Assembly (NCBI RefSeq): GCF_024580735.1
Contig: NZ_JANIJX010000011.1
Coordinates: 1 to 64,000, forward strand
Source of the DNA: Brevibacterium moorei
GTDB lineage: Bacteria > Actinomycetota > Actinomycetes > Actinomycetales > Brevibacteriaceae
Reading direction: 5' to 3'
Length of the DNA: 64,000 nt
A program made the translations under genes and the position numbers. The notes below the pieces were generated by a model. It did not search any database and was not told where the DNA came from. It worked only from the letters and a program-made list of their open reading frames with translations. Below, one piece after another: positions 16,182 through 24,054 of this stretch. The first letter of the stretch is position 1. Each line of letters begins with the position of its first letter.

Positions 16182-17228
16182 TTAGAACGTCGCGGCGTCG
16201 ATCACGAAGCGGTAGCGTACATCGGAGGCGACGACCCTGTCGTAGGCCTCGTTGATCTGGTCGGCGTTGATCAGTTCGATCTCCGCGGTGACCCCGTGGG
16301 CGGCGCAGAAGTCGATCATCTCCTGGGTCTCCTTGATCCCGCCGATGTTCGAGCCCGCCAGGACCTTCGAACCGCCGGTCAGGGATCCGGCCGGCACCGG
16401 CAGGTCCTCCGGGGGCAGCCCTACCAGCACCATCGCGCCATTGGGCCCCAGCATCCGCATATAGTCGGCCGGTTCGAACTGTGCGGAGATCGTGTTGATG
16501 ATGAGGTCGAACTCCGATGGGTGCGCCCGCAGGGCCGCGGGGTCGTCCCCGGTGTGGATCAGGCCCGCCGCCCCGAACCGCAGCGCATCGTCGTCCTTGG
16601 CATGGGAGTGGGAGACGACCCAGACCTCGGCGCCCATGGCGACGGCCAGCTTGAGCGCCACATGGCCCAGCCCTCCCAGGCCCACCACCGCGACCCGCTT
16701 GCCCGGTCCCGCGCCCCAGCGCGCCAGCGGCTTGTACGTGGTGATCCCGGCGCACAGCAGGGGAGTCGCGGCTGCGGGGTCCAGCGATTCCGGGATGCGG
16801 ATGAGGAAGTCGTCCTTGACCGGGATGTGGGTGGAGTAGCCGCCCTGGGTGATCGAGCCGTCGACCAGGTCCACCGAGTTGTAGGTGCCGGCCTTGCCGC
16901 CCGAGCAGTTCTCCTCCTGCCCGGCCAGGCAGAACTCGCACTCCCCGCACGAGTCGACCAGGCAGCCGACGCCCACCCTGTCGCCCACCGCGAAATCGGT
17001 GACGGCCGGGCCGATTTCGCTGATCCGGCCGACGATCTCGTGGCCCGGCGTCATGGGATAGCGGCAGCCGCCCCATTCGTCGCGCACGGTGTGGATGTCG
17101 GAGTGGCAGATGCCGGAGTACTCGATGGCGATCATGACATCGTGGGCGCGCAGGTCGCGGCGGTCCACGGTGGACTTCTCGAGCGGGCGGTCGGGGGCGA
17201 ATGCGGTCATGCTGGCTACGGTCTTCAT
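16182..17228 (-). CDS. Zinc-dependent NAD(P) alcohol dehydrogenase (YahK/CAD type)
   Basis: 348 aa medium-chain dehydrogenase. The catalytic zinc site shows Cys-His in GICHSDIHTVRDEWGG and GHEIVGRI; the structural zinc has its four cysteines in DSCGECEFCLAGQEENC; the nucleotide motif is GLGGLGHVALKLAVAMG. This set fits cinnamyl-alcohol-dehydrogenase-like YahK enzymes, which reduce a range of aldehydes, usually with NADPH. ATG 17228 is the natural family start, though no strong ribosome site precedes it. It is a single-gene unit between palindromes on both sides. Confidence 0.9.
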   Translation of the reverse strand: MKTVASMTAFAPDRPLEKSTVDRRDLRAHDVMIAIEYSGICHSDIHTVRDEWGGCRYPMTPGHEIVGRISEIGPAVTDFAVGDRVGVGCLVDSCGECEFCLAGQEENCSGGKAGTYNSVDLVDGSITQGGYSTHIPVKDDFLIRIPESLDPAAATPLLCAGITTYKPLARWGAGPGKRVAVVGLGGLGHVALKLAVAMGAEVWVVSHSHAKDDDALRFGAAGLIHTGDDPAALRAHPSEFDLIINTISAQFEPADYMRMLGPNGAMVLVGLPPEDLPVPAGSLTGGSKVLAGSNIGGIKETQEMIDFCAAHGVTAEIELINADQINEAYDRVVASDVRYRFVIDAATF

Positions 17229-17298
17229 GCAGGCCAGGCTACCGGGTGCGGGTAACGGATGGGTGACAGCGCCGGGCGGTGGCAGGGGCGAGTGCGCG

Positions 17299-17370
17299 GG
17301 TGGTACCACTTGCGCACAGTGGCAGCAGATGCGCGCGCATCTCGTGCCACCGAGCGCAAGTGGTACCACC
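17299..17370. repeat. 72-bp near-perfect palindrome
   Basis: Outer arms GGTGGTACCACTTGCGC (17299-17315) and its complement (17354-17370) are perfect; the interior continues with GTGGCA/TGCCAC and AGATGCGC/GCGCATCT around a GCGCGC centre, with few mismatches. It lies between two leftward genes, after the siderophore-interacting protein and before the alcohol dehydrogenase, so it probably terminates the former. Confidence 0.85.
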
Positions 17371-17448
17371 GTCAGGCTCGGGCGCTCGCCTCGACGGCGG
17401 TCCGGACCTCGCTCCCGGTCGCCTGAGCGGGGGCTGGGCCGGCGCGGA

Positions 17449-18189
17449 TCAGTGCCCGGCCTTGCCCTCGATCCAGTAGTACTGCGTGAAGTAGGTGCCG
17501 CGCGGCATGCCCCAGGTCTCCTTGGCGTGCTGCTTGACCGCGCGGACCAGGGCGCGTTCCCCGGCGCCCCACACATAGGTGTCCGGCTGCGGGGTCGGCA
17601 GGGTGCGCAGCCACGCTGCCAGTTCTGTGCCCTTGGGCTCGTTCGCGGCCGGTTCGATCCAGTGCAGGTCGAGGCGCGGGTGAGTGGCGATGGGCAGGCC
17701 GGTGCGATCGGCGTGATCGTCCTCGATCGCCACCGTGATCGCCTGGTCGGCCGGGGTATCCGCGATCCACGTGTTGATCGCCGGCAGCGCAGTCAGGTCT
17801 CCCACCAGCACATACGCCGAGGTCCCCGCCGGGACCTTGGGCTGTGCCGGGGTGAGTGCCACAAGGGACTCCTGGCCCGGTTGGGCGTGCTTGGCCCAGT
17901 CGGTGGCCGCACCGGTGGCGTGCAGCACGAAGTCGGCGTCGAAGGTGCCGGCGGCCCGGTCCACCGCGGAGAAGGTATAGGCGCGCATCGTGTCCTGGCT
18001 GGTGTCCTCCTGTCGTGGGGCCCAGAGGCGGAACCAGGCGGTGGGGAACACGTCGAGGTCCGCCACGAGGTCCGGCGCGTGGAATCGGATGCGCAGGTAG
18101 TAGTCGTTGAGGTACTCGATGGACTCCACCACGACGGGGTGGTCTTTGATCCGCCACAGCTTCGTGATTACGCGATCGACATTCACCAT
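17449..18189 (-). CDS. Siderophore-interacting protein (FAD-dependent ferric reductase family)
   Basis: 246 aa. An N-terminal FAD-binding barrel with the flavin motif RAYTFSAVD, a middle NAD(P)H-type domain (YVLVGDLTALPAINTWI) and the C-terminal TQYYWIEGKAGH characteristic of ViuB/SIP proteins. These cytoplasmic enzymes reduce ferric siderophores to release iron. Start ATG 18189. No siderophore transporter or synthesis genes lie beside it, so it probably serves uptake systems elsewhere. An iron-dependent operator was not identified. Confidence 0.88.
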   Translation of the reverse strand: MVNVDRVITKLWRIKDHPVVVESIEYLNDYYLRIRFHAPDLVADLDVFPTAWFRLWAPRQEDTSQDTMRAYTFSAVDRAAGTFDADFVLHATGAATDWAKHAQPGQESLVALTPAQPKVPAGTSAYVLVGDLTALPAINTWIADTPADQAITVAIEDDHADRTGLPIATHPRLDLHWIEPAANEPKGTELAAWLRTLPTPQPDTYVWGAGERALVRAVKQHAKETWGMPRGTYFTQYYWIEGKAGH

Positions 18190-18324
18190 GCAGCACAGGC
18201 TACCCTGAATCTGCGGTTCTGTGGAGCACGGCTGAGCCCTGGTCGCGAGATTCAGGGGCGAGCTCCGGTCCTGAGCGCCGGACACGGCCTACCGGAAATT
18301 TCATATCTCGCTTATATTTGCCAT

Positions 18325-18948
18325 ATGTGGCTTCTGGCAATGGTGCTGGGCACCCTTGGAATCATCTTCAATGTCTTTCTGGCCTGGCCCCAGGTGTGGC
18401 GCGCCGCGCGCGTGGGCGCCGAGGGCGTTGCGATCGGCACCGTGCTGATCGGCTTCCTGGCGCGCGCCCTGTGGTCGGCCTATGCGGTGCGCCTGCACGA
18501 CCCGACCCTGTTCATCGGCCAGGCGCCGGCCGGTCTGGGACTGCTGGCCGTCGCATTCTTCGTCTCCCGGGATCGGCGCCATGTCTCCCGCCGGGCGGCC
18601 TGGACCATGTGGACGGGCCTGGTGGTGGCCGTCGCGGTGTCCTCGGTGATCGTCATGATCAGCCCCGTGATCTTCACCGTGCTGGCCGTGGGGATCGCGG
18701 CCATCGCCTCCCTGCCGCAGCTGTTCCGCGTGCTGGCCGCCCCCGAGCGCTCCAGCGGGGTGTCGGTGGCAATGCAGTGGTTCACCGCCGCGGCCAGCAC
18801 CTGCTGGTTGACCTACGGGCTGGTCACTGGCAACTGGGTGATCTCCCTGCCGCACCTGGTGCTGCTGCCGGCCGCGGTCATCACCGCCTGCGTGGTGCTG
18901 CGCGCCCGCCGCAGCCCGGCCCCGCGCATGGCCGTCGCATTTCCCTGA
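18325..18948 (+). CDS. PQ-loop repeat membrane protein
   Basis: 207 aa, about seven hydrophobic segments. Two PQ motifs are visible, FLAWPQVWRA (about residue 19) and ASLPQLFRV (about residue 131), each followed by a basic stretch, as in the PQ-loop/SWEET-like transporter fold. Substrate unknown; sugars or basic amino acids are possible. The ATG at 18325 follows TTATAT by 7-8 bases with no Shine-Dalgarno, consistent with a leaderless transcript. Confidence 0.75.
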   Translation: MWLLAMVLGTLGIIFNVFLAWPQVWRAARVGAEGVAIGTVLIGFLARALWSAYAVRLHDPTLFIGQAPAGLGLLAVAFFVSRDRRHVSRRAAWTMWTGLVVAVAVSSVIVMISPVIFTVLAVGIAAIASLPQLFRVLAAPERSSGVSVAMQWFTAAASTCWLTYGLVTGNWVISLPHLVLLPAAVITACVVLRARRSPAPRMAVAFP

Positions 18949-18969
18949 GGTCGCGCCCCTGGAATCTCT

Positions 18970-19025
18970 GGGCCATGTGTTTCAGATTGGGCCATTCGTC
19001 CGGCCCAATCTGAAACACATGGCCC
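18970..19025. repeat. GTTTCAGATT-family palindrome, copy A
   Basis: 24-bp perfect arms, 18970-18993 and 19002-19025, loop ATTCGTCC. The outer arm contains GTGTTTCAGATT and the inner stem is GGGCC/GGCCC. It lies 22 bp after the PQ-loop gene. It belongs to a four-copy family (also 20372, 22206 and 34224). With copy B it brackets the winged-helix gene. Confidence 0.9.
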
Positions 19026-19102
19026 AAAGATCTCCGACGTGATGATCGCAGTACTGCTGCACCGTTATCGGCCGCCTGCTGCCATCGCGCTACCGTGGTG
19101 TC

Positions 19103-20341
19103 ATGGCAGTCCGCGTATCCGTCGAACAGGTAATCGCCCATCGCCTGCGCGCGCACCATCTGGACGAGCGCCTGGGCGAGCCGGCGGGCCCCATGACGGC
19201 CTTGGGTTGTGCTGCGGGGGCGTGCGGCGTCCAGGACAGCCCGCCCGGGTCGGCCCTGCTGTCCCTGCACGCCCGGGTCCGCGGCGTCACCCGGGAGCGC
19301 TTCGACGCAGCCCTCGGCACGGAGAAGTCACTGCTGGGCAGCTGGTGCATGCGCGGCGCTCCGTACTTCTTCCCCACAGCCGACCTCGCGGTGTTCACCG
19401 CCGGCGTGCTGCCGGCAGACGAGGCCGCCCTGCGGCATTTCCTTCCGGGCGCGGTTCCCAGCGTGGACCGGCTGGGCATGAGCCTGGACGCTCTCGCCGA
19501 CCTGGCCGCCGCCGAGGTCCCCGCCGTGCTGCGCGGGCGTCGGCTGGCGATCGGGGATCTGGGCCGGGAACTGGCCGAGCGCCTGGCCGAACACCTCACC
19601 GCCGACCAGCAGAGGGTCTGGTGGCAGGAGGGCCCGCACGCCGCCGGACAGCCCGTCGGCGAGGCCCTCGTGCATTTCTGCGTTCGGATCCTCACGTGTC
19701 GTGGAATCGTGTGTTTCGCTCCCCGCCAAGACAAGACGCAGCCGTTCATCCTGGTCGAGGACTGGCTGGGCGCCGACGGGTGCCGGGCCCAGCGCGATGC
19801 TGTCGGCGCCGATGACTTCGCGGCTGCGCGCACCGAACTCGCCCGGCGCTACCTGCACTGTTACGGGCCATCGACGCGGGCGGATTTCGCATCCTGGCTG
19901 GGGGTGCGCACGGGCGACGTGGGTCCGTGGTGGGACGGCCTGTCCGATGAACTGACCCAGGTGGACTTCGGACGCCGGACTTGGATGCTCGAGGCCGATG
20001 TGGAGGCACTCGCCGCGGCGTCCCTTCCGGAACCGGGGACCGGTGGGGTGCGCCTGCTGCCGCCGCACGATCCCTACACCCAGGCGCGGGATCGGAGCAC
20101 GATCCTCGACAAGGGGTTCCATCGGCAGATGTGGAAACCGGTGGGGGATCCGGGTGCTGTTCTGGTCGATGGGCGGATCGTGGGCATATGGCGTCCGCGC
20201 AAGGCCGGTAGACGGTTGCAGCTGAAGGTCTCGGAGTTCGCGCCTCTTTCTCCGGAGGCCCGCCAAGCGCTCCGCACGGAGGCGGAGTGCATCGCGGTCC
20301 TGCGGGGAGCCTCGGCCGTAGGGGTCGAATTCGACGCATGA
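19103..20341 (+). CDS. AlkZ-like winged-helix DNA-binding protein (HTH_42)
   Basis: 412 aa. It matches the winged-helix family that includes the E. coli crosslink glycosylase YcaQ and Streptomyces AlkZ: SVEQVIAHRLRAHHL at the N-terminus, KSLLGSWCMRGAPYFFPTAD (the family's W-x-x-R-G/T region) and a C-terminal FDLLPPHD-like LLPPHDPYTQARDR with GIWRPRKAGRRLQLKV. Members are either DNA glycosylases for bulky or crosslinked adducts or proteins of unknown role. The glycosylase QxQ/QxD-type motif was not clearly found, so catalysis is uncertain. Palindromes of one repeat family flank the gene. Confidence 0.78.
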   Translation: MAVRVSVEQVIAHRLRAHHLDERLGEPAGPMTALGCAAGACGVQDSPPGSALLSLHARVRGVTRERFDAALGTEKSLLGSWCMRGAPYFFPTADLAVFTAGVLPADEAALRHFLPGAVPSVDRLGMSLDALADLAAAEVPAVLRGRRLAIGDLGRELAERLAEHLTADQQRVWWQEGPHAAGQPVGEALVHFCVRILTCRGIVCFAPRQDKTQPFILVEDWLGADGCRAQRDAVGADDFAAARTELARRYLHCYGPSTRADFASWLGVRTGDVGPWWDGLSDELTQVDFGRRTWMLEADVEALAAASLPEPGTGGVRLLPPHDPYTQARDRSTILDKGFHRQMWKPVGDPGAVLVDGRIVGIWRPRKAGRRLQLKVSEFAPLSPEARQALRTEAECIAVLRGASAVGVEFDA

Positions 20342-20371
20342 TGCGCCGTTTCTCGTGTCCCCGAAATCTGT

Positions 20372-20427
20372 GGGCCATTTGTTTCAGATTGGGCCGGACG
20401 AATCGCCCAATCTGAAATAGATGACCC
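20372..20427. repeat. GTTTCAGATT-family palindrome, copy B
   Basis: Arms 20372-20394 and 20405-20427 pair at 20 of 23 positions and contain TTTGTTTCAGATTGGGC. The loop is the reverse complement of copy A's loop (CGGACGAAT against ATTCGTCC-G), so this is the same repeat in opposite orientation. It lies between the convergent winged-helix gene and the small hypothetical gene. Confidence 0.85.
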
Positions 20428-20457
20428 AGAGATCTCCGGTGTGCTGCTTACTTCGCG

Positions 20458-20772
20458 TTATTGCCGGCCCAGCGCGTCGACCAAGTCCTCGACGTCCGGG
20501 GCGAGCATGATCCGACCCTGATAGAAGAAGACGGGCGGGACGTACCAGATTTGCACGGCCCAGGAGTTGAGTTCGGCCAGGTACCGGACGTCCTCGGCGT
20601 CCAATTCGGCGCCCGAGCGCAGCCTGCGGAGCGCGTCACCGGCTGAAGCGACCTCGCACGCGGTATGGAAGTTGTGTTCCCGGACGATGGAAGGTTCTGT
20701 GTCGTCCGGCTTCCATGACCGCAGCTCCTCACCGGGTCGAAAGTTCGACGACTCGAAGAACTCCACGGACAC
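20458..20772 (-). CDS. Small hypothetical protein
   Basis: 104 aa from a GTG start at 20772, with AGGGAGG five bases upstream. Acidic and aromatic: it contains RPGEELRSWKPDD, a patch AELDAEDVRYLAELNSWAVQIW and ends in APDVEDLVDALGRQ. No membrane segment or signal peptide. I do not recognise the family; it could be a small cytosolic regulator or antitoxin-like protein. It is divergent from the membrane protein at 20880. Confidence 0.65.
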   Translation of the reverse strand: MSVEFFESSNFRPGEELRSWKPDDTEPSIVREHNFHTACEVASAGDALRRLRSGAELDAEDVRYLAELNSWAVQIWYVPPVFFYQGRIMLAPDVEDLVDALGRQ

Positions 20773-20879
20773 ACCAGCCTCCCTCGGCACCTTGGAAGGC
20801 CCATTGTAGGGACGTTTGACAATCCTCGCAGGCGGGAGAAACGTGTGTGCAAATGAGAGCCGTATGAGGGAGACATCAC

Positions 20880-21305
20880 ATGAGCGACGATGAGTCGAAG
20901 CCCGAATCGGAAGCCGTGCCGAAGGCTGCACAGGTCGGTGTGGCACCGGAAAGTCCCGCGCAGGAGGGAATAGCGCAGCCCACGACCGGCCCGACCAAAC
21001 CGAAGAGCAAGGAGTGGCTGGTGTGGGCGGCGCTCGCCGATATGGTGGCCGCCCCCATCGGCGGATTCGTGCTCGTCGGCATATCGCCCGATGAGCACTT
21101 CGCAGCGGTTCCAGCCGCATGGATCGTGGTCACGGGCCTGCTGCTCATCCTCTTCATCGCCATGGGAGCTTCAGGCGAATCGGGGAATGGTCGCCTGAGC
21201 CTGGTCATCCTCGGCATAGTGGTCGTCATCGGAACCATCGTCCTGGCCATCATCGCCTTTTATGCGGCCGCCTTCATGGGCTACGGGCACACAGTGGAAG
21301 GCTGA
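20880..21305 (+). CDS. Hypothetical protein with three membrane helices
   Basis: 141 aa: an acidic, Pro/Glu/Thr-rich cytosolic leader (1-42), then three hydrophobic segments (about 46-66, 75-97 and 106-134). GAGGGAGA precedes ATG 20880. No family recognised. It converges on the amidohydrolase gene with only 11 bp between stops, so no separate terminator fits there. Confidence 0.65.
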   Translation: MSDDESKPESEAVPKAAQVGVAPESPAQEGIAQPTTGPTKPKSKEWLVWAALADMVAAPIGGFVLVGISPDEHFAAVPAAWIVVTGLLLILFIAMGASGESGNGRLSLVILGIVVVIGTIVLAIIAFYAAAFMGYGHTVEG

Positions 21306-21316
21306 CCGTGGTAGCC

Positions 21317-22150
21317 CTACCGCCCGTCGGCTCCCGGGTAGAACTGCGCGGCGTTGTTCCAGAACACCTTGGGGACCTCATCGGGCTGCAGGGCCGCGCG
21401 GACGATGTCGAAGTCGGCTTCCTGGAAGGGGCGCCGGGCCCGGGTCGACGGAAGATCGGTGCCGATCATCAGCGCACTGGGGTCGATGTCCATGATCGCG
21501 CGGATCGCCTTGGCCGGATCGATGTCGATCCGGCCGAACCCGGTGGCCTTGACCCTCACCCCGCGTTTGACCAGGCGCAACAGGTTCCCCAGTCCTGCCG
21601 CGCTCATCCCCAGATGGTCGATGCCGACCGCCGGCAGGCTCGCAATACGATCGCACAACCCGGCGTCCAGCCCCGCGGCGTCGATGTAGATCTCCGCATG
21701 CCACCCCACCAGGTCGTATACCCGGCGAGCGAAGGGCTCGAGGTCGGCCAGCACGGCCGCGCCACCTCGGGCCACGTTGAAGCGCACCGCGCGCACCCCG
21801 GCCGCGTGCAGTTCGCGGATCCTCCGGTCAGTAGTGTCGGCGGGCAGCTGGGTGACGCCCACGAACCCGGGGCCCAGAGCGGCCAGCGCTGCCACCAGGT
21901 AGTCCTGGTCGAAGCCCTGGAACGAACCCGATACCACCGCGCCGCCGGCGATCGGCAGGTCCGCGATGCGCGTCCGGTAGTCGGCGACCGTGAAGGGTTC
22001 GGGCAGGTAGCCGTTGTTGACGATGAGCGGGTGGGCCGGATCGATGATGTGCAGATGAGCGTCGAACACGGGCTGGGCCGCGTCGCACTCCGGCCGGGGT
22101 GCGACGGCGGTCTGCGGACCTGCTGGCGGGTGGGCGGGGGAGTGGTTCAT
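21317..22150 (-). CDS. Amidohydrolase-family metal-dependent hydrolase
   Basis: 277 aa TIM-barrel hydrolase of the amidohydrolase_2 type (2-pyrone-4,6-dicarboxylate lactonase, ACMSD and related). The N-terminal metal motif is FDAHLHIIDP (His-x-His); later features include VGWHAEIYID, VGIDHLGM and the late Asp in MIGTDLPSTRARRP. These enzymes hydrolyse lactones or decarboxylate aromatic-pathway intermediates. Start ATG 22150, with GGAG about ten bases upstream; a longer frame to 22243 would run into the repeat palindrome. The neighbouring NCS1 permease is divergent, so a shared pathway such as a cyclic nitrogen compound is possible but unproven. Confidence 0.8.
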   Translation of the reverse strand: MNHSPAHPPAGPQTAVAPRPECDAAQPVFDAHLHIIDPAHPLIVNNGYLPEPFTVADYRTRIADLPIAGGAVVSGSFQGFDQDYLVAALAALGPGFVGVTQLPADTTDRRIRELHAAGVRAVRFNVARGGAAVLADLEPFARRVYDLVGWHAEIYIDAAGLDAGLCDRIASLPAVGIDHLGMSAAGLGNLLRLVKRGVRVKATGFGRIDIDPAKAIRAIMDIDPSALMIGTDLPSTRARRPFQEADFDIVRAALQPDEVPKVFWNNAAQFYPGADGR

Positions 22151-22205
22151 CGGGTGATCTCCAATATCCTGTCGTCGGTCGGATTCTCGCGCCCGCGCGA
22201 TCCTT

Positions 22206-22263
22206 GGACCAGCTGTTTCAGATTTGGCTGTTCGAACAGCCAAATCTGAGATAAACAGTCCAG
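22206..22263. repeat. GTTTCAGATT-family palindrome, copy C
   Basis: A perfect 30-bp core palindrome at 22219-22248 (CAGATTTGGCTG-TTCGAA-CAGCCAAATCTG) with less regular outer arms GGACCAGCTGTTT / AGATAAACAGTCC. Unlike the other copies it is not downstream of any gene: it lies upstream of both divergent genes, amidohydrolase and permease. It could therefore act as an operator or a leader structure rather than a terminator. Confidence 0.85.
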
Positions 22264-22557
22264 AGAAGGATTGTCGAGCCCGGGCTGAGGGTAGATCACA
22301 CCAGCGACCGCCGCGGAGCGACGCCGAACGCGGTATACTCGAGGTAAGTTTTCCACGATAGTAAGTGTGCTGATTATAAGTATCTCAGGTCGACTGCGTC
22401 AGGTTGTCCACCCACTGTCCTCCGACTGACAGTCGCATCGCGCGGGTCCACGTGCTTCCACACGCCTCCCAGCGCCATCGTGCACTTTCACTTTTCACAT
22501 CCGTGGCGGCACTTCTGTGGCCACGTACTCGTCATCAATTCCAGAAGGTCTTGACAC
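22264..22557 (+). promoter_or_regulatory. Leader region of the NCS1 permease gene
   Basis: The 407-bp gap between the divergent amidohydrolase and permease genes holds the copy C palindrome and this stretch. A TATACT at 22334-22339 is a fair -10 box, which would give an unusually long 5' leader of about 210 nt. The AT content drops toward the gene. I see no recognisable riboswitch. AGAAGG lies 9 bases before the permease ATG. Confidence 0.4.
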
Positions 22558-24027
22558 ATGCCCGGTGACACCGGCTCCCCATCCACGATCGAACACCATT
22601 CCATCGACTACATTCCAGAGTCCGAGCGGCACGGCAAAGCCTGGCACCTGGGTCCACTGTGGTTCGCGGTCAACGCGAACCTGACCATTCTGGCCACGGG
22701 GGTTTTCGGTCTGCTGGCCGGCGCCAACCTCTTCTGGTCCATGGTCGCGGCCCTGACCGGGGTTTCGGTCGGCACGTTCTTCATGGCATCCCACTCGGCA
22801 CAGGGACCGCAGCTGGGAATGCCCCAGATGGTGCAGTCACGCGCCCAGTTCGGGTACCGCGGAGCACTCGTGGTCGTTCCCGGCGTGTTGATCATGTACA
22901 TCGGCTACAACATCCTCAACACCCAGCTCGCCGCCGAGGCGACCAATGTCGTGATCGGTGATTTCGGCGGAGGGGCCCTGCCGCCCAGCCTGCTCTACAT
23001 CCTGCTCCTGGTCCTCGTCCTGATCGTGGCTGTGGTCGGCTACAACCTCATCCATGTGGTCCAGCGCGTGCTCACGGTGCTCTTCCTCATCGTGTTCGGC
23101 ACCCTGACCATCGGAGCGCTCTTCACCATTCACCTGTCGGCCGGTGCGATGAATCCGAACAACGGGTTCGTCTGGCTGGCCTTCCTCTCCCAGTTCAGCA
23201 TCGCAGCGGCCAGCCAGATGGGCTGGGCTCCCTATGTCGCGGACTACTCGCGCTACCTGCCCAAGCGGGTGGGCCTGCGAGCGACGTTCTGGTGGACCTA
23301 CGCCGGTTCGCTCTTCGGCGCGGTTTGGATGATGTGGTTGGGCGCACTCCTGATGAGTGCGGTGGGCCTGGACGCCAGCCCCGTTACCGCGGTGCACTCC
23401 GCCGCGCAGCACCTCTTCGCAGGATTCGGCCCCATCGTGCTCATCGTCGCGATCCCCGGGTTGTTGGCAGTGACCACGGTCAACACCTACTGTGCCGGTC
23501 TGACACTGCTGACGGTGTCCGATTCGATCCGACCGTTGAAGGCCACGACGACCAAGCGGGTCCTGTCCAGTGCCATCATCGCCGTCGCCACCTTCGCGGG
23601 GGCCTCGTACGCCTCCGAGAACTTCCTGGCGACCTTCCAGAACCTCATCGTCATCATGCTGTACTGCTTCATCCCGTGGACCTCGATCAACCTGCTGGAC
23701 TTCTACGTCATCCGGCATGGTCGTTATGAGATCAAGGAGATGTTCAAGCCGGACGGCGTCTACGGTAAATGGAACTGGCGGGGCCTGGTGACATATGTGG
23801 CCACCATCGTGATCATGGTGCCGTTCTTCAGCATCGGCGACTGGTACACGGGCTCCGTGGCCGAACGGTTAGGCGGGATCGATATCGCCATGTTCGTCGG
23901 ACTGCCCATTGGCGCCATCATCTACTACATCCTCAACCGGTACGGGTCCCGGCCCGACGGGATGCTCGATCAGGCGCAGGCCTCGGCCCCGGCGGCCAAA
24001 CCCAAGTCGGCTCCGGCGCTCGCCTGA
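22558..24027 (+). CDS. NCS1-family purine/cytosine-type permease
   Basis: 489 aa with 12 hydrophobic segments. N-terminal HLGPLWFAVNANLTILATG and the QSRAQFGYRGALVVV region are typical of the nucleobase:cation symporter-1 family (CodB, PurP-like, allantoin and thiamine-precursor permeases); SQMGWAPYVADYSRYLPK is the conserved segment before helix 6-7. Imports a nucleobase, hydantoin or related heterocycle. The substrate is unresolved; the divergent amidohydrolase may act on it. Start ATG 22558 with AGAAGG upstream. Confidence 0.88.
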   Translation: MPGDTGSPSTIEHHSIDYIPESERHGKAWHLGPLWFAVNANLTILATGVFGLLAGANLFWSMVAALTGVSVGTFFMASHSAQGPQLGMPQMVQSRAQFGYRGALVVVPGVLIMYIGYNILNTQLAAEATNVVIGDFGGGALPPSLLYILLLVLVLIVAVVGYNLIHVVQRVLTVLFLIVFGTLTIGALFTIHLSAGAMNPNNGFVWLAFLSQFSIAAASQMGWAPYVADYSRYLPKRVGLRATFWWTYAGSLFGAVWMMWLGALLMSAVGLDASPVTAVHSAAQHLFAGFGPIVLIVAIPGLLAVTTVNTYCAGLTLLTVSDSIRPLKATTTKRVLSSAIIAVATFAGASYASENFLATFQNLIVIMLYCFIPWTSINLLDFYVIRHGRYEIKEMFKPDGVYGKWNWRGLVTYVATIVIMVPFFSIGDWYTGSVAERLGGIDIAMFVGLPIGAIIYYILNRYGSRPDGMLDQAQASAPAAKPKSAPALA

Positions 24028-24054
24028 CCGGGTGGGCGCACGGTCGCGCTGCGG

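Noticed and set aside
17089-18324. Long plus-strand extension in front of the PQ-loop gene.
   Set aside because: It crosses the siderophore-interacting protein on the other strand and a palindrome; the membrane protein begins cleanly at ATG 18325.
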